Shown here one piece after another: positions 16,145-24,791 of a DNA stretch of 64,000 bases. The notes under the pieces were generated by a model. That model saw nothing but the letters and a program-made list of their open reading frames with translations, had not been told where the DNA came from and searched no databases. The position numbers and the translations under genes were made by a program. This DNA is from UTCFX2 sp002050125 (GTDB lineage: Bacteria; Chloroflexota; Anaerolineae; Anaerolineales; UBA4823), in contig JAOSJQ010000001.1 of assembly GCA_027494035.1 (NCBI GenBank), positions 2,728,001 to 2,792,000 on the forward strand, read 5' to 3'. Every line of letters starts with the position of its first letter. The first letter of the stretch is position 1.

Positions 16145-16603
16145 TCAGCCGCCCGGTTTGAATTCGAGCGTGCCGGAGTCGGCGAAGAGATCGATGTACA
16201 GATGCCCGTCCTTGAAGAAATAGACCGCGGCGTGGCTTAGATACTCGACAAAATCGTTGCTGCGCGAATCGGGCGGGCAGGCGGCGAGCGTCATGGGACC
16301 CAACTCGATTTTGAGGCTGCCGTTGTCGACGGTGTAGCTGCCCAACGCGGTGTTGCAGTCGGCGCGGATGTTGAGCGACTTGTCGGCGTTGAAGGTGATC
16401 TGGTAGTTTTGCGGGTTTTCAACGCTGAACTTGTCAACCGGGTTGGTGAAGCCGACCCATTGCCAGGGCTGCGCTTGCAGCGCTTTGAGCGGGTCAACCT
16501 GGGTGGGGGTTGCGCTGGCGCAGCCCGCCATTAGCCCGGCGATCAGCCCGAGCAGCAACACGGCGCACAGCCAGGACGAGCATCGTTTTTGTTTGAGTAT
16601 CAT
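16145..16603 (-). CDS. META-domain (HslJ-like) lipoprotein
   Basis: A 152-residue secreted lipoprotein. The signal peptide ends in the lipobox 'LMAGC' (Cys28). The remainder fits a META/HslJ domain: 'PWQWVGFTNP' near the start, 'ADCNTALGSYTVDNGSLKIELGPMTLAACP' in the middle, both typical. Proteins of this family are anchored at the outer face of the membrane and linked to stress or antibiotic tolerance, without a known enzymatic role. The 139-base gap to the Lon-like gene shows no feature. Confidence 0.82.
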   Translation of the reverse strand: MILKQKRCSSWLCAVLLLGLIAGLMAGCASATPTQVDPLKALQAQPWQWVGFTNPVDKFSVENPQNYQITFNADKSLNIRADCNTALGSYTVDNGSLKIELGPMTLAACPPDSRSNDFVEYLSHAAVYFFKDGHLYIDLFADSGTLEFKPGG

Positions 16604-16654
16604 TTAAATCCCTCGTATTTCTGATTTGCCGAATTATAACCGATAACCGGCGCG

Positions 16655-16728
16655 ACCCCTCCCTCACCCTCCCCAAATCCGTGCGGGGTTTACCCCGTCT
16701 GGATTTGGGGAGGGCAGGGTGGGGTAAA
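16655..16728. repeat. Dispersed palindromic repeat
   Basis: CCCTCCCCAAATCCGTGCGGGG (16667-16688) pairs with CCCCGTCTGGATTTGGGGAGGG (16693-16714), loop TTTA, followed by the GCAGGGTGGGGTAAAAC tail. It lies between the divergent META lipoprotein and FmdB-like genes. Confidence 0.8.
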
Positions 16729-16805
16729 ACCCGCGCGCCTATTGACCGCAGACCCTCCAGCGGTTAAAATTTAACCGCTTTCCATGTTGAACATGAGGAT
16801 CTCCG

Positions 16806-17030
16806 ATGCCGATTTACGAGTATGTTTGCCTGGACTGCCGCAACCAGTTCGAGCAGGTGCGCCTGATGAAGGACGTCGACGAGCCGATCGCCTGCGCCAA
16901 GTGCGCCAGCCTGCACACTGCGCGCACACTGTCGCTGTTCTTCGCCTCGAGCGGCGGCAAAGCCGTGGCGGGCGGCGCGGGCGCCTGCGCCGGCTGCGCC
17001 AGCCGTTCCTGCTCCACCTGCGGGCATTGA
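16806..17030 (+). CDS. FmdB-family zinc-ribbon protein
   Basis: A 74-residue protein with the family's N-terminus 'PIYEYVCLDCRNQFEQV' and the second knuckle 'CAKC' about residues 31-34, together one zinc ribbon. The C-terminus is rich in Gly, Ala and Cys ('CAGCASRSCSTCGH'), as often seen. FmdB was named as a putative regulator of formamidase; the true role is unknown. The next gene starts 46 bases later on the same strand. Confidence 0.85.
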   Translation: MPIYEYVCLDCRNQFEQVRLMKDVDEPIACAKCASLHTARTLSLFFASSGGKAVAGGAGACAGCASRSCSTCGH

Positions 17031-17075
17031 GCGCCAAACCCATGAGACCCGGAAACTATCACCCTACCTACCGCC

Positions 17076-19064
17076 ATGCATGAACTGCCATTATTAATCA
17101 ACATGACCCTGGCGCTCGTGTTCGCCTTCATCGGCGGCGTGATCGCGCGCCGGCTCGGGCTGCCCACCATCGTGGGCTATCTGTTAACCGGCATCGCCAT
17201 CGGACCCTTCACGCCCGGCTTTGTGGGCGACGTCGAAACCGTGCTGCAGCTCGCCGAACTGGGGGTGATCTTCCTGATGTTCGGCGTGGGGCTGCATTTC
17301 TCGCTGAACGATCTGTGGCGCGTGCGCGATATCTCCCTCCCTGGCGCGCTGCTGCAAACCGCGCTGGCAACGCTGGCGGGCTTCGGTCTGAGCCAGCTTT
17401 GGGGCTGGAGCGTTTCCGCCGGCATCGTGCTGGGGATCTCGATCTCGGTGGCGAGCACGGTGGTGCTGCTGCGCGGGCTGATGGATCACTCGCTGCTCAA
17501 CACGCCCCACGGACAGGCGGCGGTGGGCTGGCTGGTGGCAGAAGACATCCTCTCGGTTTTGTTTCTGGTGCTGATGCCCGCGCTGGTCGCCACCTCGGGG
17601 GGGGCGCTGCTCCAGCAAATGGGCGTGACGCTGCTCAAAGCGGCGGCGTTTGTTGTGATCATGTTCTTCGTCGGCGTGCGGCTGCTGCCCTGGGTGCTCG
17701 ATCACGTCGCCCACACCCGCTCGCGCGAACTGTTCATCCTGGCGATCCTGGCGATCACGCTCGGCGTCGCGTTGGGTTCTTCGGAGTTGTTCGGCGTGTC
17801 ACTGGCGCTGGGTGCGTTCATCGCCGGCGCGATCGTCAGCCAGTCGCACCTGAGCCATCAGGTGGGGGCGGACGTGTTCACGATCCGCGAGGCGTTTTCG
17901 GTGCTGTTCTTCGTCTCGGTGGGGATGCTGGTCAACCCGATATTTTTGTGGCAAAACCTGGGCAAGGTGCTGGCGCTGACGCTGCTGGTGGTGGTCGGCA
18001 AGCTGCTGATCGTGATCCTGCTGGGGACTTTCTTCCCGCACCCGGCGAAGACCTTTCTGGTGATCGCGGTGGGGCTGAGCCAGATCGGCGAGTTTTCGTT
18101 TATCCTCGGGCAGGGCGGGCTGGGGCTCAAGCTGCTGGAAACCGACCAGTACTCGCTGATCCTGGCGGCGGCGCTGATCTCGATCTCGCTCAACCCGATG
18201 ATGTACCGCCTGCTGCCCTGGCTGGAACGCACGCTACGCCGCGCCCCCCACCTGTGGAAGCGGCTCGAATCGCACCGCGCCATCCCCCAGGTGGACGAGG
18301 GAGCGCTGCAAGGTCACGCGATCGTGATCGGCTACGGGCGGATCGGCAAACTGCTGGCAGATACGCTGCACTCGCTCGGCGCCCCGCTGCTGGTGATCGA
18401 GTCCGACGCCGAGCGCATTGACCTGCTCAACAACAAACAAATCCTCACGCTCTACGGCGACGCCGGCAATTCGGAGGTGATCACCCACGCCCACCTGCAA
18501 AAGGCAAGCGCGTTGGTGACCACCGTCCCCGATGAAACCTCCGCCTATCTGATCGTGACCGCGGCGCGCGACCTCAACCCCGATCTGCCGATCATCGCCC
18601 GCGCCGCCACCGAGGAGGGGGTGCGCCTGCTGGCGGCGCGCGGCGCCAACCACGTCGTACAGCCCGAACTCGAGGGCGGTCTGGAGATGGTGCGCCACAC
18701 GCTGCTGCAACTGGACTACCCGCTGCGCGAGGTGCACGAGTACGTCGAAGCCATCCGCCACAGCCGCTACGAAAAGACCGAAACGACCGTGGAGGAATAC
18801 CAGACGCTGCACGACCTGGTGCGGGTTTCCAAGGGGATCGAGGTGGTCTGGATCGCGCTGGACGAAACCAGTGCGTTGGCGGGGCAGACGCTGGCGGAAG
18901 CCAACCTGCGCTTTCGCAGCGGCGCGTCGGTGATCGCGGTGGTGCGCGGGCGGCAGCTCATCGCCAACCCCAAGTCGCACCTGGCGTTCGAGGCGGGCGA
19001 CCGGGTCGGGCTGATCGGCGAAGAAGAGCAGATCGAAGCCGCCCGCCGCCTGATTTGCAGTTGA
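17076..19064 (+). CDS. CPA2-family cation:proton antiporter with RCK domains (KefB/YbaL-like)
   Basis: A 662-residue protein. Residues 1-400 hold about 12 membrane segments of a Na+/H+ exchanger fold. A TrkA-N (RCK) Rossmann domain starts at about residue 410 with 'AIVIGYGRIGKLLADTL', and a TrkA-C domain occupies about 580-662 ('LAGQTLAEANLRFRSGASVIAVVRG'). Such proteins exchange K+ or Na+ for protons and are gated by NAD(H) or other ligands on the RCK domain. The ATG is poorly supported by a ribosome site, but the N-terminal 'ELPLLINMTLALVFAFIGGVIARRLGLP' is typical, so the start is likely right. Confidence 0.92.
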   Translation: MHELPLLINMTLALVFAFIGGVIARRLGLPTIVGYLLTGIAIGPFTPGFVGDVETVLQLAELGVIFLMFGVGLHFSLNDLWRVRDISLPGALLQTALATLAGFGLSQLWGWSVSAGIVLGISISVASTVVLLRGLMDHSLLNTPHGQAAVGWLVAEDILSVLFLVLMPALVATSGGALLQQMGVTLLKAAAFVVIMFFVGVRLLPWVLDHVAHTRSRELFILAILAITLGVALGSSELFGVSLALGAFIAGAIVSQSHLSHQVGADVFTIREAFSVLFFVSVGMLVNPIFLWQNLGKVLALTLLVVVGKLLIVILLGTFFPHPAKTFLVIAVGLSQIGEFSFILGQGGLGLKLLETDQYSLILAAALISISLNPMMYRLLPWLERTLRRAPHLWKRLESHRAIPQVDEGALQGHAIVIGYGRIGKLLADTLHSLGAPLLVIESDAERIDLLNNKQILTLYGDAGNSEVITHAHLQKASALVTTVPDETSAYLIVTAARDLNPDLPIIARAATEEGVRLLAARGANHVVQPELEGGLEMVRHTLLQLDYPLREVHEYVEAIRHSRYEKTETTVEEYQTLHDLVRVSKGIEVVWIALDETSALAGQTLAEANLRFRSGASVIAVVRGRQLIANPKSHLAFEAGDRVGLIGEEEQIEAARRLICS

Positions 19065-19099
19065 GCGGCGAGGTCTTCCCTCCGCTCGCCAGTTACCTT

Positions 19100-20311
19100 T
19101 CACGGATAAGGGTTGTAAGTTGGCAAGAGCGTCCGCCTGGGTCTCGGCGTCTGTGTTGCTTCTGGCATTGGACGCGACTGATTAGAGCGGCTTTCTAACT
19201 TTATCGGTATTCCTTCTATAACTGAACTTTCAGACGACAAAGAGACAAATTGCATTGTAGCCGCATCGAATGCATAGATTAAATCGTCTGCCGAAACAAG
19301 CGTAAGTTTTTCTCCGTCCGCGTCGACAATCTGCAAATAGCCATCGGAGGTGATCGTGGAAAAGGCGAACGCCTGAATGGGCGCTGAATTGCTCGAAGGC
19401 GAAGTAACGACAACGATCAGCATTCCAGTTTTGGGATCGTTGACCTTGCCTCCTGCCATCACAACGATTCTGACTGAATCGTTGTGATCGAAGTACCAAT
19501 AGTTAACGGGGTCAAAACCGGCAAGGCTATAGGGCGTGTTACCGCTCTCAACCAGCGTCCCCGTTCCCGTTGAACGACTGATCGGCGCGCCCAATTTCTT
19601 GGCGACAAATTGTCTGGTCACCACATCGAATGCGAAAGATGTGCCGTCCTTTGCAACCAGTATTAATTGACTGCCTGTTGCATCAACAATGCGCACCGGA
19701 CCAACATCCTGGGGAGTCCAAAACTCGCCGCCCTTTTCACCAATATAATCCCCTTTGGAATCCTTTACCGCCAAAACAACGATTCCACGCCAGGATCCCC
19801 CGCTAACATCCCCGCTTTTAGCGTCGCTTCGCCGCCCTCCGGCATAGACAACGGTTTGTTGACCAGCGATATCCCCCTGCCAGTGGTTGATGATTCTGTA
19901 GGCGGAGTTCAAAGGAGAAAAGCTGGTTTCAAAGATTGCGCCGGCGCCTGCTGCCCGGCTTACCACGGATAATTCGCTTATTCCTCCCGGCGGCGCGCTG
20001 GGAATGGCTTTTGCAGCTCCAACTGGAGATGGCGTTTTGCGTGCATTGACACAATTCCTGTACTCTTCTTCCGCGATTGCGCGTTTTTCTTCCGGCAATC
20101 CTTTACGATATGAAAACCATTGGTCACATAAAGACTCCGGTGATACCCATGTCGGGGTAATGAGACTTTCTTCTGGGCCGGGATATATAGCCGTGTTATT
20201 TTGTGCGGCAGGGAAACTTATTATTGAAAGTAAAACAAATAGCCCAATAAAGAGCATAATCGCCATTGAGGAAACCAGTTTACTAATCACATGAAAGAGA
20301 TTTGGTTTCAT
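19100..20311 (-). CDS. Membrane-anchored or secreted protein with duplicated beta domain, unknown function
   Basis: A 403-residue protein. An N-terminal hydrophobic segment ('MAIMLFIGLFVLLSIISF') can anchor or export it. Two similar halves are visible: about 155-245 and 285-370, each with a pattern AGGxxxDxKxG, then IVDAxGxxLxLV, then a 'FAFDxxTxQFV' end, so an ancient internal duplication, probably of a blade- or sandwich-like beta unit. The start at 20311 has GGAGG eight bases upstream. Base composition is clearly lower in GC than the surroundings, which points to horizontal transfer. I do not recognise a family. Confidence 0.65.
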   Translation of the reverse strand: MKPNLFHVISKLVSSMAIMLFIGLFVLLSIISFPAAQNNTAIYPGPEESLITPTWVSPESLCDQWFSYRKGLPEEKRAIAEEEYRNCVNARKTPSPVGAAKAIPSAPPGGISELSVVSRAAGAGAIFETSFSPLNSAYRIINHWQGDIAGQQTVVYAGGRRSDAKSGDVSGGSWRGIVVLAVKDSKGDYIGEKGGEFWTPQDVGPVRIVDATGSQLILVAKDGTSFAFDVVTRQFVAKKLGAPISRSTGTGTLVESGNTPYSLAGFDPVNYWYFDHNDSVRIVVMAGGKVNDPKTGMLIVVVTSPSSNSAPIQAFAFSTITSDGYLQIVDADGEKLTLVSADDLIYAFDAATMQFVSLSSESSVIEGIPIKLESRSNQSRPMPEATQTPRPRRTLLPTYNPYP

Positions 20312-20523
20312 GGCGCTACCCTCCAATGATTCCAGCTAATATCTGTAGAGACAGGAAGCTCAAATGGAATACCTCTCCGAGTTTGTGAAGTACGAGGATC
20401 ATTTGAAATCTCTTCCCAGAGTTGCTCCCAACCCTGTACAGGTGTATTGTCAGTAGCATCTGGATAACCACTCGAGCATCCACCAACTTCGCGGCAGGCG
20501 CTCCGTTGAGTCAAACTACCCAT
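20308..20523 (-). CDS. Short hypothetical protein coupled to the downstream gene
   Basis: A 71-residue frame whose TGA overlaps the ATG of the next gene (ATGA), as in translationally coupled pairs. It has three Cys and several Trp residues and no signal peptide. There is no clear ribosome site, and a stop lies 8 codons before the ATG, so it may be the 3' remnant of a lost gene instead. Confidence 0.35.
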   Translation of the reverse strand: MGSLTQRSACREVGGCSSGYPDATDNTPVQGWEQLWEEISNDPRTSQTRRGIPFELPVSTDISWNHWRVAP

Positions 20524-20702
20524 AAACCCGAGATGTCTTAAATCTCAGCTTTTCCCTCCCGATGATTTCCTTGAGGTCAGAAAACTGCCCTCTCATGAAT
20601 AATTATATACTTTATTTGCGTAATATAATGATAGGCGGGATTGGTGACCTATCAATCCCCATTGTCATTTCCCGCCCGGCATCCGCCGGGTCTCCCCTCC
20701 GC
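20524..20702. other. AT-rich intergenic gap with a small hairpin
   Basis: No gene is supported here. The only structure is a short inverted repeat, CCCGGC-ATCC-GCCGGG (about 20672-20687), without a clear T-run. Confidence 0.4.
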
Positions 20703-20888
20703 TCATCCCTGCGGATGATTGGTATCCACATACGCAGTATATGCCATGATGACGCCATTTTCTACCGCAAATTTATCCAGCTCCTTTACGGCATAAGTAT
20801 AGAAGAAATTGCCTGGTCTGGTAGGCACATGAACAAATAAGCCGTAATCTATAAATATTCTCCACTCTATAAATTCCAACTCAATCAT
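20703..20888 (-). CDS. Small hypothetical protein at the end of the glycosyltransferase operon
   Basis: A 61-residue protein with many aromatic residues. Its start lies inside the end of the preceding glycosyltransferase gene, so it is probably translated with it. Composition is AT-richer than the glycosyltransferases, like the patch 19100-20880, and it may be a truncated relic at the boundary of that insertion. No family recognised. Confidence 0.4.
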   Translation of the reverse strand: MIELEFIEWRIFIDYGLFVHVPTRPGNFFYTYAVKELDKFAVENGVIMAYTAYVDTNHPQG

Positions 20889-22047
20889 GCGCCAGCAGCT
20901 CGTCGTACAGCGCTTCGATCTCGGCGATCATCTGGCGCAGGTCGAAGCGCTCCAGCGCCGCCTGGCGGGCGCGTGCGCCGAATTCGCGGCGCATGCGCGG
21001 GTCGCGCGCCAGCTCCAGACAGCGCGCCGCCGCGGCGGAGGTATCCCCCGGCGCGGCGAGAAAGCCCGTGCGCCCGTCCTGCACCGCTTCGGCGGCGCCG
21101 CCCGCCCGGCTGGCAACGACCGGCAGGCGCATTGCCATCGCCTGCGGCAGCGTGCGCGGCAGCCCCTCCCACAGCGACGTGATCAAAAACACGTCCATCG
21201 CGCCCATCCAGCGGCTCACGTCGCGGTGCAGCCCGGGCAGCAGCGTCTTATCCGCCAGCCCTTCGGCGTCCAGCGCGGCTGCGACCTGCGCCCGCAGCGC
21301 TCCGTCGCCCACCAGCAAAAAGCGCGCCTCCGGGCAGGCGCGGGCGACCCGCCCGGCGACGCGCACCCACTCGAGCGGGTTCTTTTGCGGCGAAAAGCGC
21401 CCCACGCTGCCGATCACGACCGCGTCGGGCGCAAACCCCAACTCCGCCCGCAGCGCGGCGCGGTCGTAAAGCGCGGGGTCGAACGCCTCGAGCGGGATCG
21501 CGCTGCGGATCAGCCGGTACTGCGCCGGCTGCCCGATGCCCAGCCGCAGCCCGGTTGCGCGGTCCGCCGCGCTGACCGTGATCAACGCGGCGCTGTACGC
21601 CGCCATCCAGCGTTCGAGCAGGATGTAAAGCCGCCGCACGAACGGGTGCATGTGATCGTGAAAGCTCCAGCCGTGCACGGTGTGGACGATGTGCGGCGCG
21701 CCCGCCAGCCGCGCCGCCAGCCGCCCCAGCAGCCCGGCTTTCGAGCTGTGAGTGTGGACGATGGCGTAACCGCCCCGCCGGATGATCCGCCGCAGCGCAA
21801 ACAGGGCGCGCAGGTCGTTCAGCGGGCTGACCTCGCGCACGAGCGTTGGCAGCACGGTGAGGCGCACCCCGCTCTGGCGCGCCTCCTCGATCAGGCTGCC
21901 CTCCGCGCCGGTTTGCGGACCGCACAGCACCTCGACCTGATAGCGCGCCGGGTCGAGCCGCTGGGCAGTGAACAGCGTGTTCTCCTGCGCCCCGCCGACG
22001 ATCAGGCGCGTGATCGGGTGCAGCACGCGGACGGGCGCGGCGCTCAT
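20881..22047 (-). CDS. Glycosyltransferase, family 4 type (GT-B)
   Basis: A 388-residue GT-B enzyme. The N-terminal acceptor domain has 'RLIVGGAQENTLFTAQRL' and 'IVHTHSSKAGLLGRLAARLAGAPHIVHTVHG'. The C-terminal donor domain has 'VGRFSPQKNPLEWVRVA', 'LLVGDGALR' and the E-x7-E signature area 'SLWEGLPRTLPQAMA'. It transfers a sugar from a nucleotide donor to a lipid-linked glycan. It overlaps the upstream glycosyltransferase by 4 bases (ATGC..., start inside the neighbour's last codons), so both form one operon divergent from the flippase operon. Specificity cannot be read from sequence. Confidence 0.9.
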   Translation of the reverse strand: MSAAPVRVLHPITRLIVGGAQENTLFTAQRLDPARYQVEVLCGPQTGAEGSLIEEARQSGVRLTVLPTLVREVSPLNDLRALFALRRIIRRGGYAIVHTHSSKAGLLGRLAARLAGAPHIVHTVHGWSFHDHMHPFVRRLYILLERWMAAYSAALITVSAADRATGLRLGIGQPAQYRLIRSAIPLEAFDPALYDRAALRAELGFAPDAVVIGSVGRFSPQKNPLEWVRVAGRVARACPEARFLLVGDGALRAQVAAALDAEGLADKTLLPGLHRDVSRWMGAMDVFLITSLWEGLPRTLPQAMAMRLPVVASRAGGAAEAVQDGRTGFLAAPGDTSAAAARCLELARDPRMRREFGARARQAALERFDLRQMIAEIEALYDELLAHD

Positions 22048-23182
22048 GCGGCGAGCGCCTCGCGGTACGCGGCGATGGTCAGGCGGGCGCAGCGCTCCCA
22101 GGTGAACTGACGGGCGCGCTCCAGCCCGCCGGCGATCGCGCTCTCCCGCTCCGCCCCGCCGGTGAGCAGCCCCGCTAGCGCCGCGGCGGTCTGTTCGGGG
22201 TCGGCTGGCGGCGTCAGCCGCGCCGCGCCCCCGGCGACTTCGGGCAGCGCGCCGCACTCGGCGGCGATCACCGGCGCGCCGCTCGCCATCGCCTCGAGCA
22301 CGGGCAAGCCAAACCCCTCGTAGCGCGAGAGCAGGCAGAACAACTCGGCGGCTTGATACAGCGCGGGCAGGTCGGCATCTGCGATGTAGTCGATGAAGCG
22401 GACGCGCTCCCCCAGCCCCAGCCGCTCGACCAGCGCTTCGGGGGCGCGGTAACCGGCGTAGGGGCGTCCCACGATCGCCAAGCGCGGCGGGTTTTGCCGT
22501 CCGGCGCTCAAGCGCGCGTACGCCTCGATCAGCCCGGGCAGGTTCTTGTGCGGGCGGCGCTCGCCCACGCACAGGAGATACGGCGCTTCCAGCCCGCTGC
22601 GGCGGCGAAAGTCTTGCAGTTCGGCGGGCGAAAGCCGCTCGAAAAAGCGCGGCGCGACCCCCAGCGGCGTGACGCGCAGCTTTGCGGGCGGCGCGCCCAG
22701 GCGCGCGCGCAGGTCGCCGGCGGTGAACGCCGAGGGGCACAGCACGCGCGCCGCGCGGCGGCAGGCGAAGCGCGTCAACAGCGCCACCGCCAGCCGGCGT
22801 AACTGCCGCTGCCGGGGAAGAAATCCGGGTTGGCGAGGTATTTGAGGTCGTAAATGGTGACGATCACCCGCCCCGGAACCGCCCAGGGCAGGTCGAAGTG
22901 CGGGTAGTGATACAGGTCGGGGCGGCGGCGCAGCGCTTCGAGCGGCAGGCGCGCTTGGGCGCGCAGGCTCATGTGCGCCGCGGGCAGCTCGACCAGGCGC
23001 AGGTTCGGGCGCGCCAGGCTGCGGACGGGGTGATCGGCGGGCAGCCCGCGCTGCACCCACAGCTCGAACGCCAGGTCGGCGGCGTCCAGCTCCGCCAGCG
23101 CGCCGCCCAATCCGATCAGCGCCCGCCCGATCCCGCTCATGTGCGGCAGGATCAGCCTGCCATCGATCGCAATGCGCTTCAT
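22044..23182 (-). CDS. Glycosyltransferase, family 4 type, interrupted by a one-base frameshift
   Basis: The N-terminal half (start 'MKRIAIDGRLILPHMSGIGR') and the C-terminal half ('VGERRPHKNLPGLIEAYARL', 'SRYEGFGLPVLEAMASGAPV') together make a normal-length GT-B enzyme of about 380 residues, but they are in different frames. The switch lies in a four-base C run of the coding strand (22814-22817): adding one C restores the expected 'FFP-RQRQLRRL' junction. A single-base deletion or a sequencing error in the run explains it; both halves are otherwise intact. It starts the minus-strand glycosyltransferase operon. Confidence 0.8.
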
Positions 23183-23312
23183 GGTGGGTACGGGGGAAGT
23201 ATACCATCAGGGTGGGGTCAGCCTAAGCGTTCGTGCTATACTTGCCGCAGGATGACCCCCCGCCCGCGGCGCGCCGCCTCCCCCGCCACAAACCGCCCCA
23301 ACCAGGAGCCGC

Positions 23313-24791
23313 ATGAGCCTGGCGCAGCGCAGCCTGCGCTCCGCCGGCTGGACCACGCTGGCGAACCTGATCGCCCTGCCGGTGACGTTCACCCAGTCGG
23401 TGCTGCTGGCGCGCCTGCTGCCGGTGGAGTACTTCGGGGCGTTTGCCTGGGCGACTGCGGTCGTGCTGCTGAGCGGCGCGCCCTTCGAGTTCGGCTTGGC
23501 TAACGCCTTTCTGCACCGCGCCCCCGAAAGCGAGGAAGAGCCGCGCGCCGCGGCGGTCTTTTTCACGCTGCGGCTGGCGTTTATGACGCTCTGGGCGCTG
23601 CTGCTGACCGCCGCGGTCTGGCTGTTCTTCGCCGACGCGCTGCGGCGGCTGGCGCTGACCGTGCTGGTGGGCGCGACCTACCTGCAAAGCCTGATGTACG
23701 TCCCGCGGCTGACGCTGGTGCGCCGCGTGGAGCACCGCCGCCCGGCGCTGATCGACCTGACGATCAGCCTGGTCTCGGCGGCGCTCTCGCTGGCGATCGC
23801 CTTCACGACGCGCTCGATCTGGGCGCTGCTGATCTCGGCGGTGGTGGGGGTGGTCGTCTCGTTCGCCGGCTTCTACCTGTGGCAGCCGTTTTGGAAGCCG
23901 CGGCTGGTCTGGGATCCGCCCGCGATGCGCTATTTCCTGGGCTTTGGCGGCAAAAACCTGCTCAACAACCTGCTCGACACCGCGCTCGACAACCTGGACA
24001 ACCTGTGGACGGGCTACGCCCTGGGCGACCGGCTGCTCGGTTACTACTCGCGGGCGTTCAAGTTCGCCACCTACCCGCGGCTGCTGCTCGCCAACCCGCT
24101 CAACGCGGTGGTGATGGGGACTTACGCCGAAGCCAAATACGACCGGCGGCGGCTCTCGCGCGCCTTCTTCCAGACCAACGCCTTTCTGGCGCGCAGCGGA
24201 TTTCTGCTGGCGGGCTGGCTGGCGGTGATCGCCCCCGAATTCATCCGCCTGCTGATCGGGGCGCGCTGGCTGCCGATGCTTTCCGCCTTCCGGCTGATGC
24301 TGCTCTTCTGTATGCTCGACCCGATCAAAGCCAGCGTCGCCAACGTGCTGGTGGCGGTCGGGCAGCCCGAAAAGATCACCCGCGTGCGCCTGGCGCAGTT
24401 GGCGGTGCTGCTGGTTGGGCTGTTTGCGCTGGGGGCGCGCTTCGAGATCGCCGGCGTGGCGCTCGCGATGGATCTGATGGCGCTGTGCGGCGCGCTGCTG
24501 GCGCTGGGCTACGCCCGGGCGCACGTGGACGTCTCGCTGTGGAAGCTGTTTGCCGCCCCGGCGCTGGCGCTGGCTGCCGCGCTGGGGCTTACCTACGCCG
24601 CCGCGGCGGCGCTGCCCCCGGGTGCGGCGGACTGGCTTTCGGGCGCGCTCAAGACGCTGGTGTTTGGCGGCGTCTATATGCTGGCGCTGTTTGCGCTGGA
24701 GGGACGCCAGCTCATCGAGACCGGGCGCGAGGTCTGGCGGCTGCTGGCGCTGCGCGAGGCGCTCGCCGGGCTGCCAGGGCGGGTAGAATGA
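23313..24791 (+). CDS. Lipopolysaccharide/O-antigen flippase (Wzx-like, MOP superfamily)
   Basis: A 492-residue integral membrane protein with about 12-14 segments. The start 'LAQRSLRSAGWTTLANLIALPVTFTQSVLLARLLPVEYFG' is typical of polysaccharide exporters of the MOP superfamily, and 'FGGKNLLNNLLDTALDNLDNLWTGYALG' marks the central repeat. It would flip undecaprenyl-linked repeat units to the outer face. AGGAG precedes the ATG, and the stop overlaps the ATG of the next glycosyltransferase (ATGA). A degenerate half of the palindromic repeat (GGGTGGGGTCAG, 23211-23222) lies in the divergent promoter region. Confidence 0.88.
   Translation: MSLAQRSLRSAGWTTLANLIALPVTFTQSVLLARLLPVEYFGAFAWATAVVLLSGAPFEFGLANAFLHRAPESEEEPRAAAVFFTLRLAFMTLWALLLTAAVWLFFADALRRLALTVLVGATYLQSLMYVPRLTLVRRVEHRRPALIDLTISLVSAALSLAIAFTTRSIWALLISAVVGVVVSFAGFYLWQPFWKPRLVWDPPAMRYFLGFGGKNLLNNLLDTALDNLDNLWTGYALGDRLLGYYSRAFKFATYPRLLLANPLNAVVMGTYAEAKYDRRRLSRAFFQTNAFLARSGFLLAGWLAVIAPEFIRLLIGARWLPMLSAFRLMLLFCMLDPIKASVANVLVAVGQPEKITRVRLAQLAVLLVGLFALGARFEIAGVALAMDLMALCGALLALGYARAHVDVSLWKLFAAPALALAAALGLTYAAAAALPPGAADWLSGALKTLVFGGVYMLALFALEGRQLIETGREVWRLLALREALAGLPGRVE

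Noticed and set aside
20562..20840. Plus-strand open frame of 92 codons in the AT-rich gap
   Set aside because: No ribosome site, it runs antisense through the small minus-strand gene, and the translation shows no domain-like pattern.
20881..22740. A longer start for the glycosyltransferase at 20881-22047
   Set aside because: The extra N-terminus overlaps the coding frame of the upstream glycosyltransferase and is a low-complexity Arg/Ala translation; the true start at 22047 fits the family.
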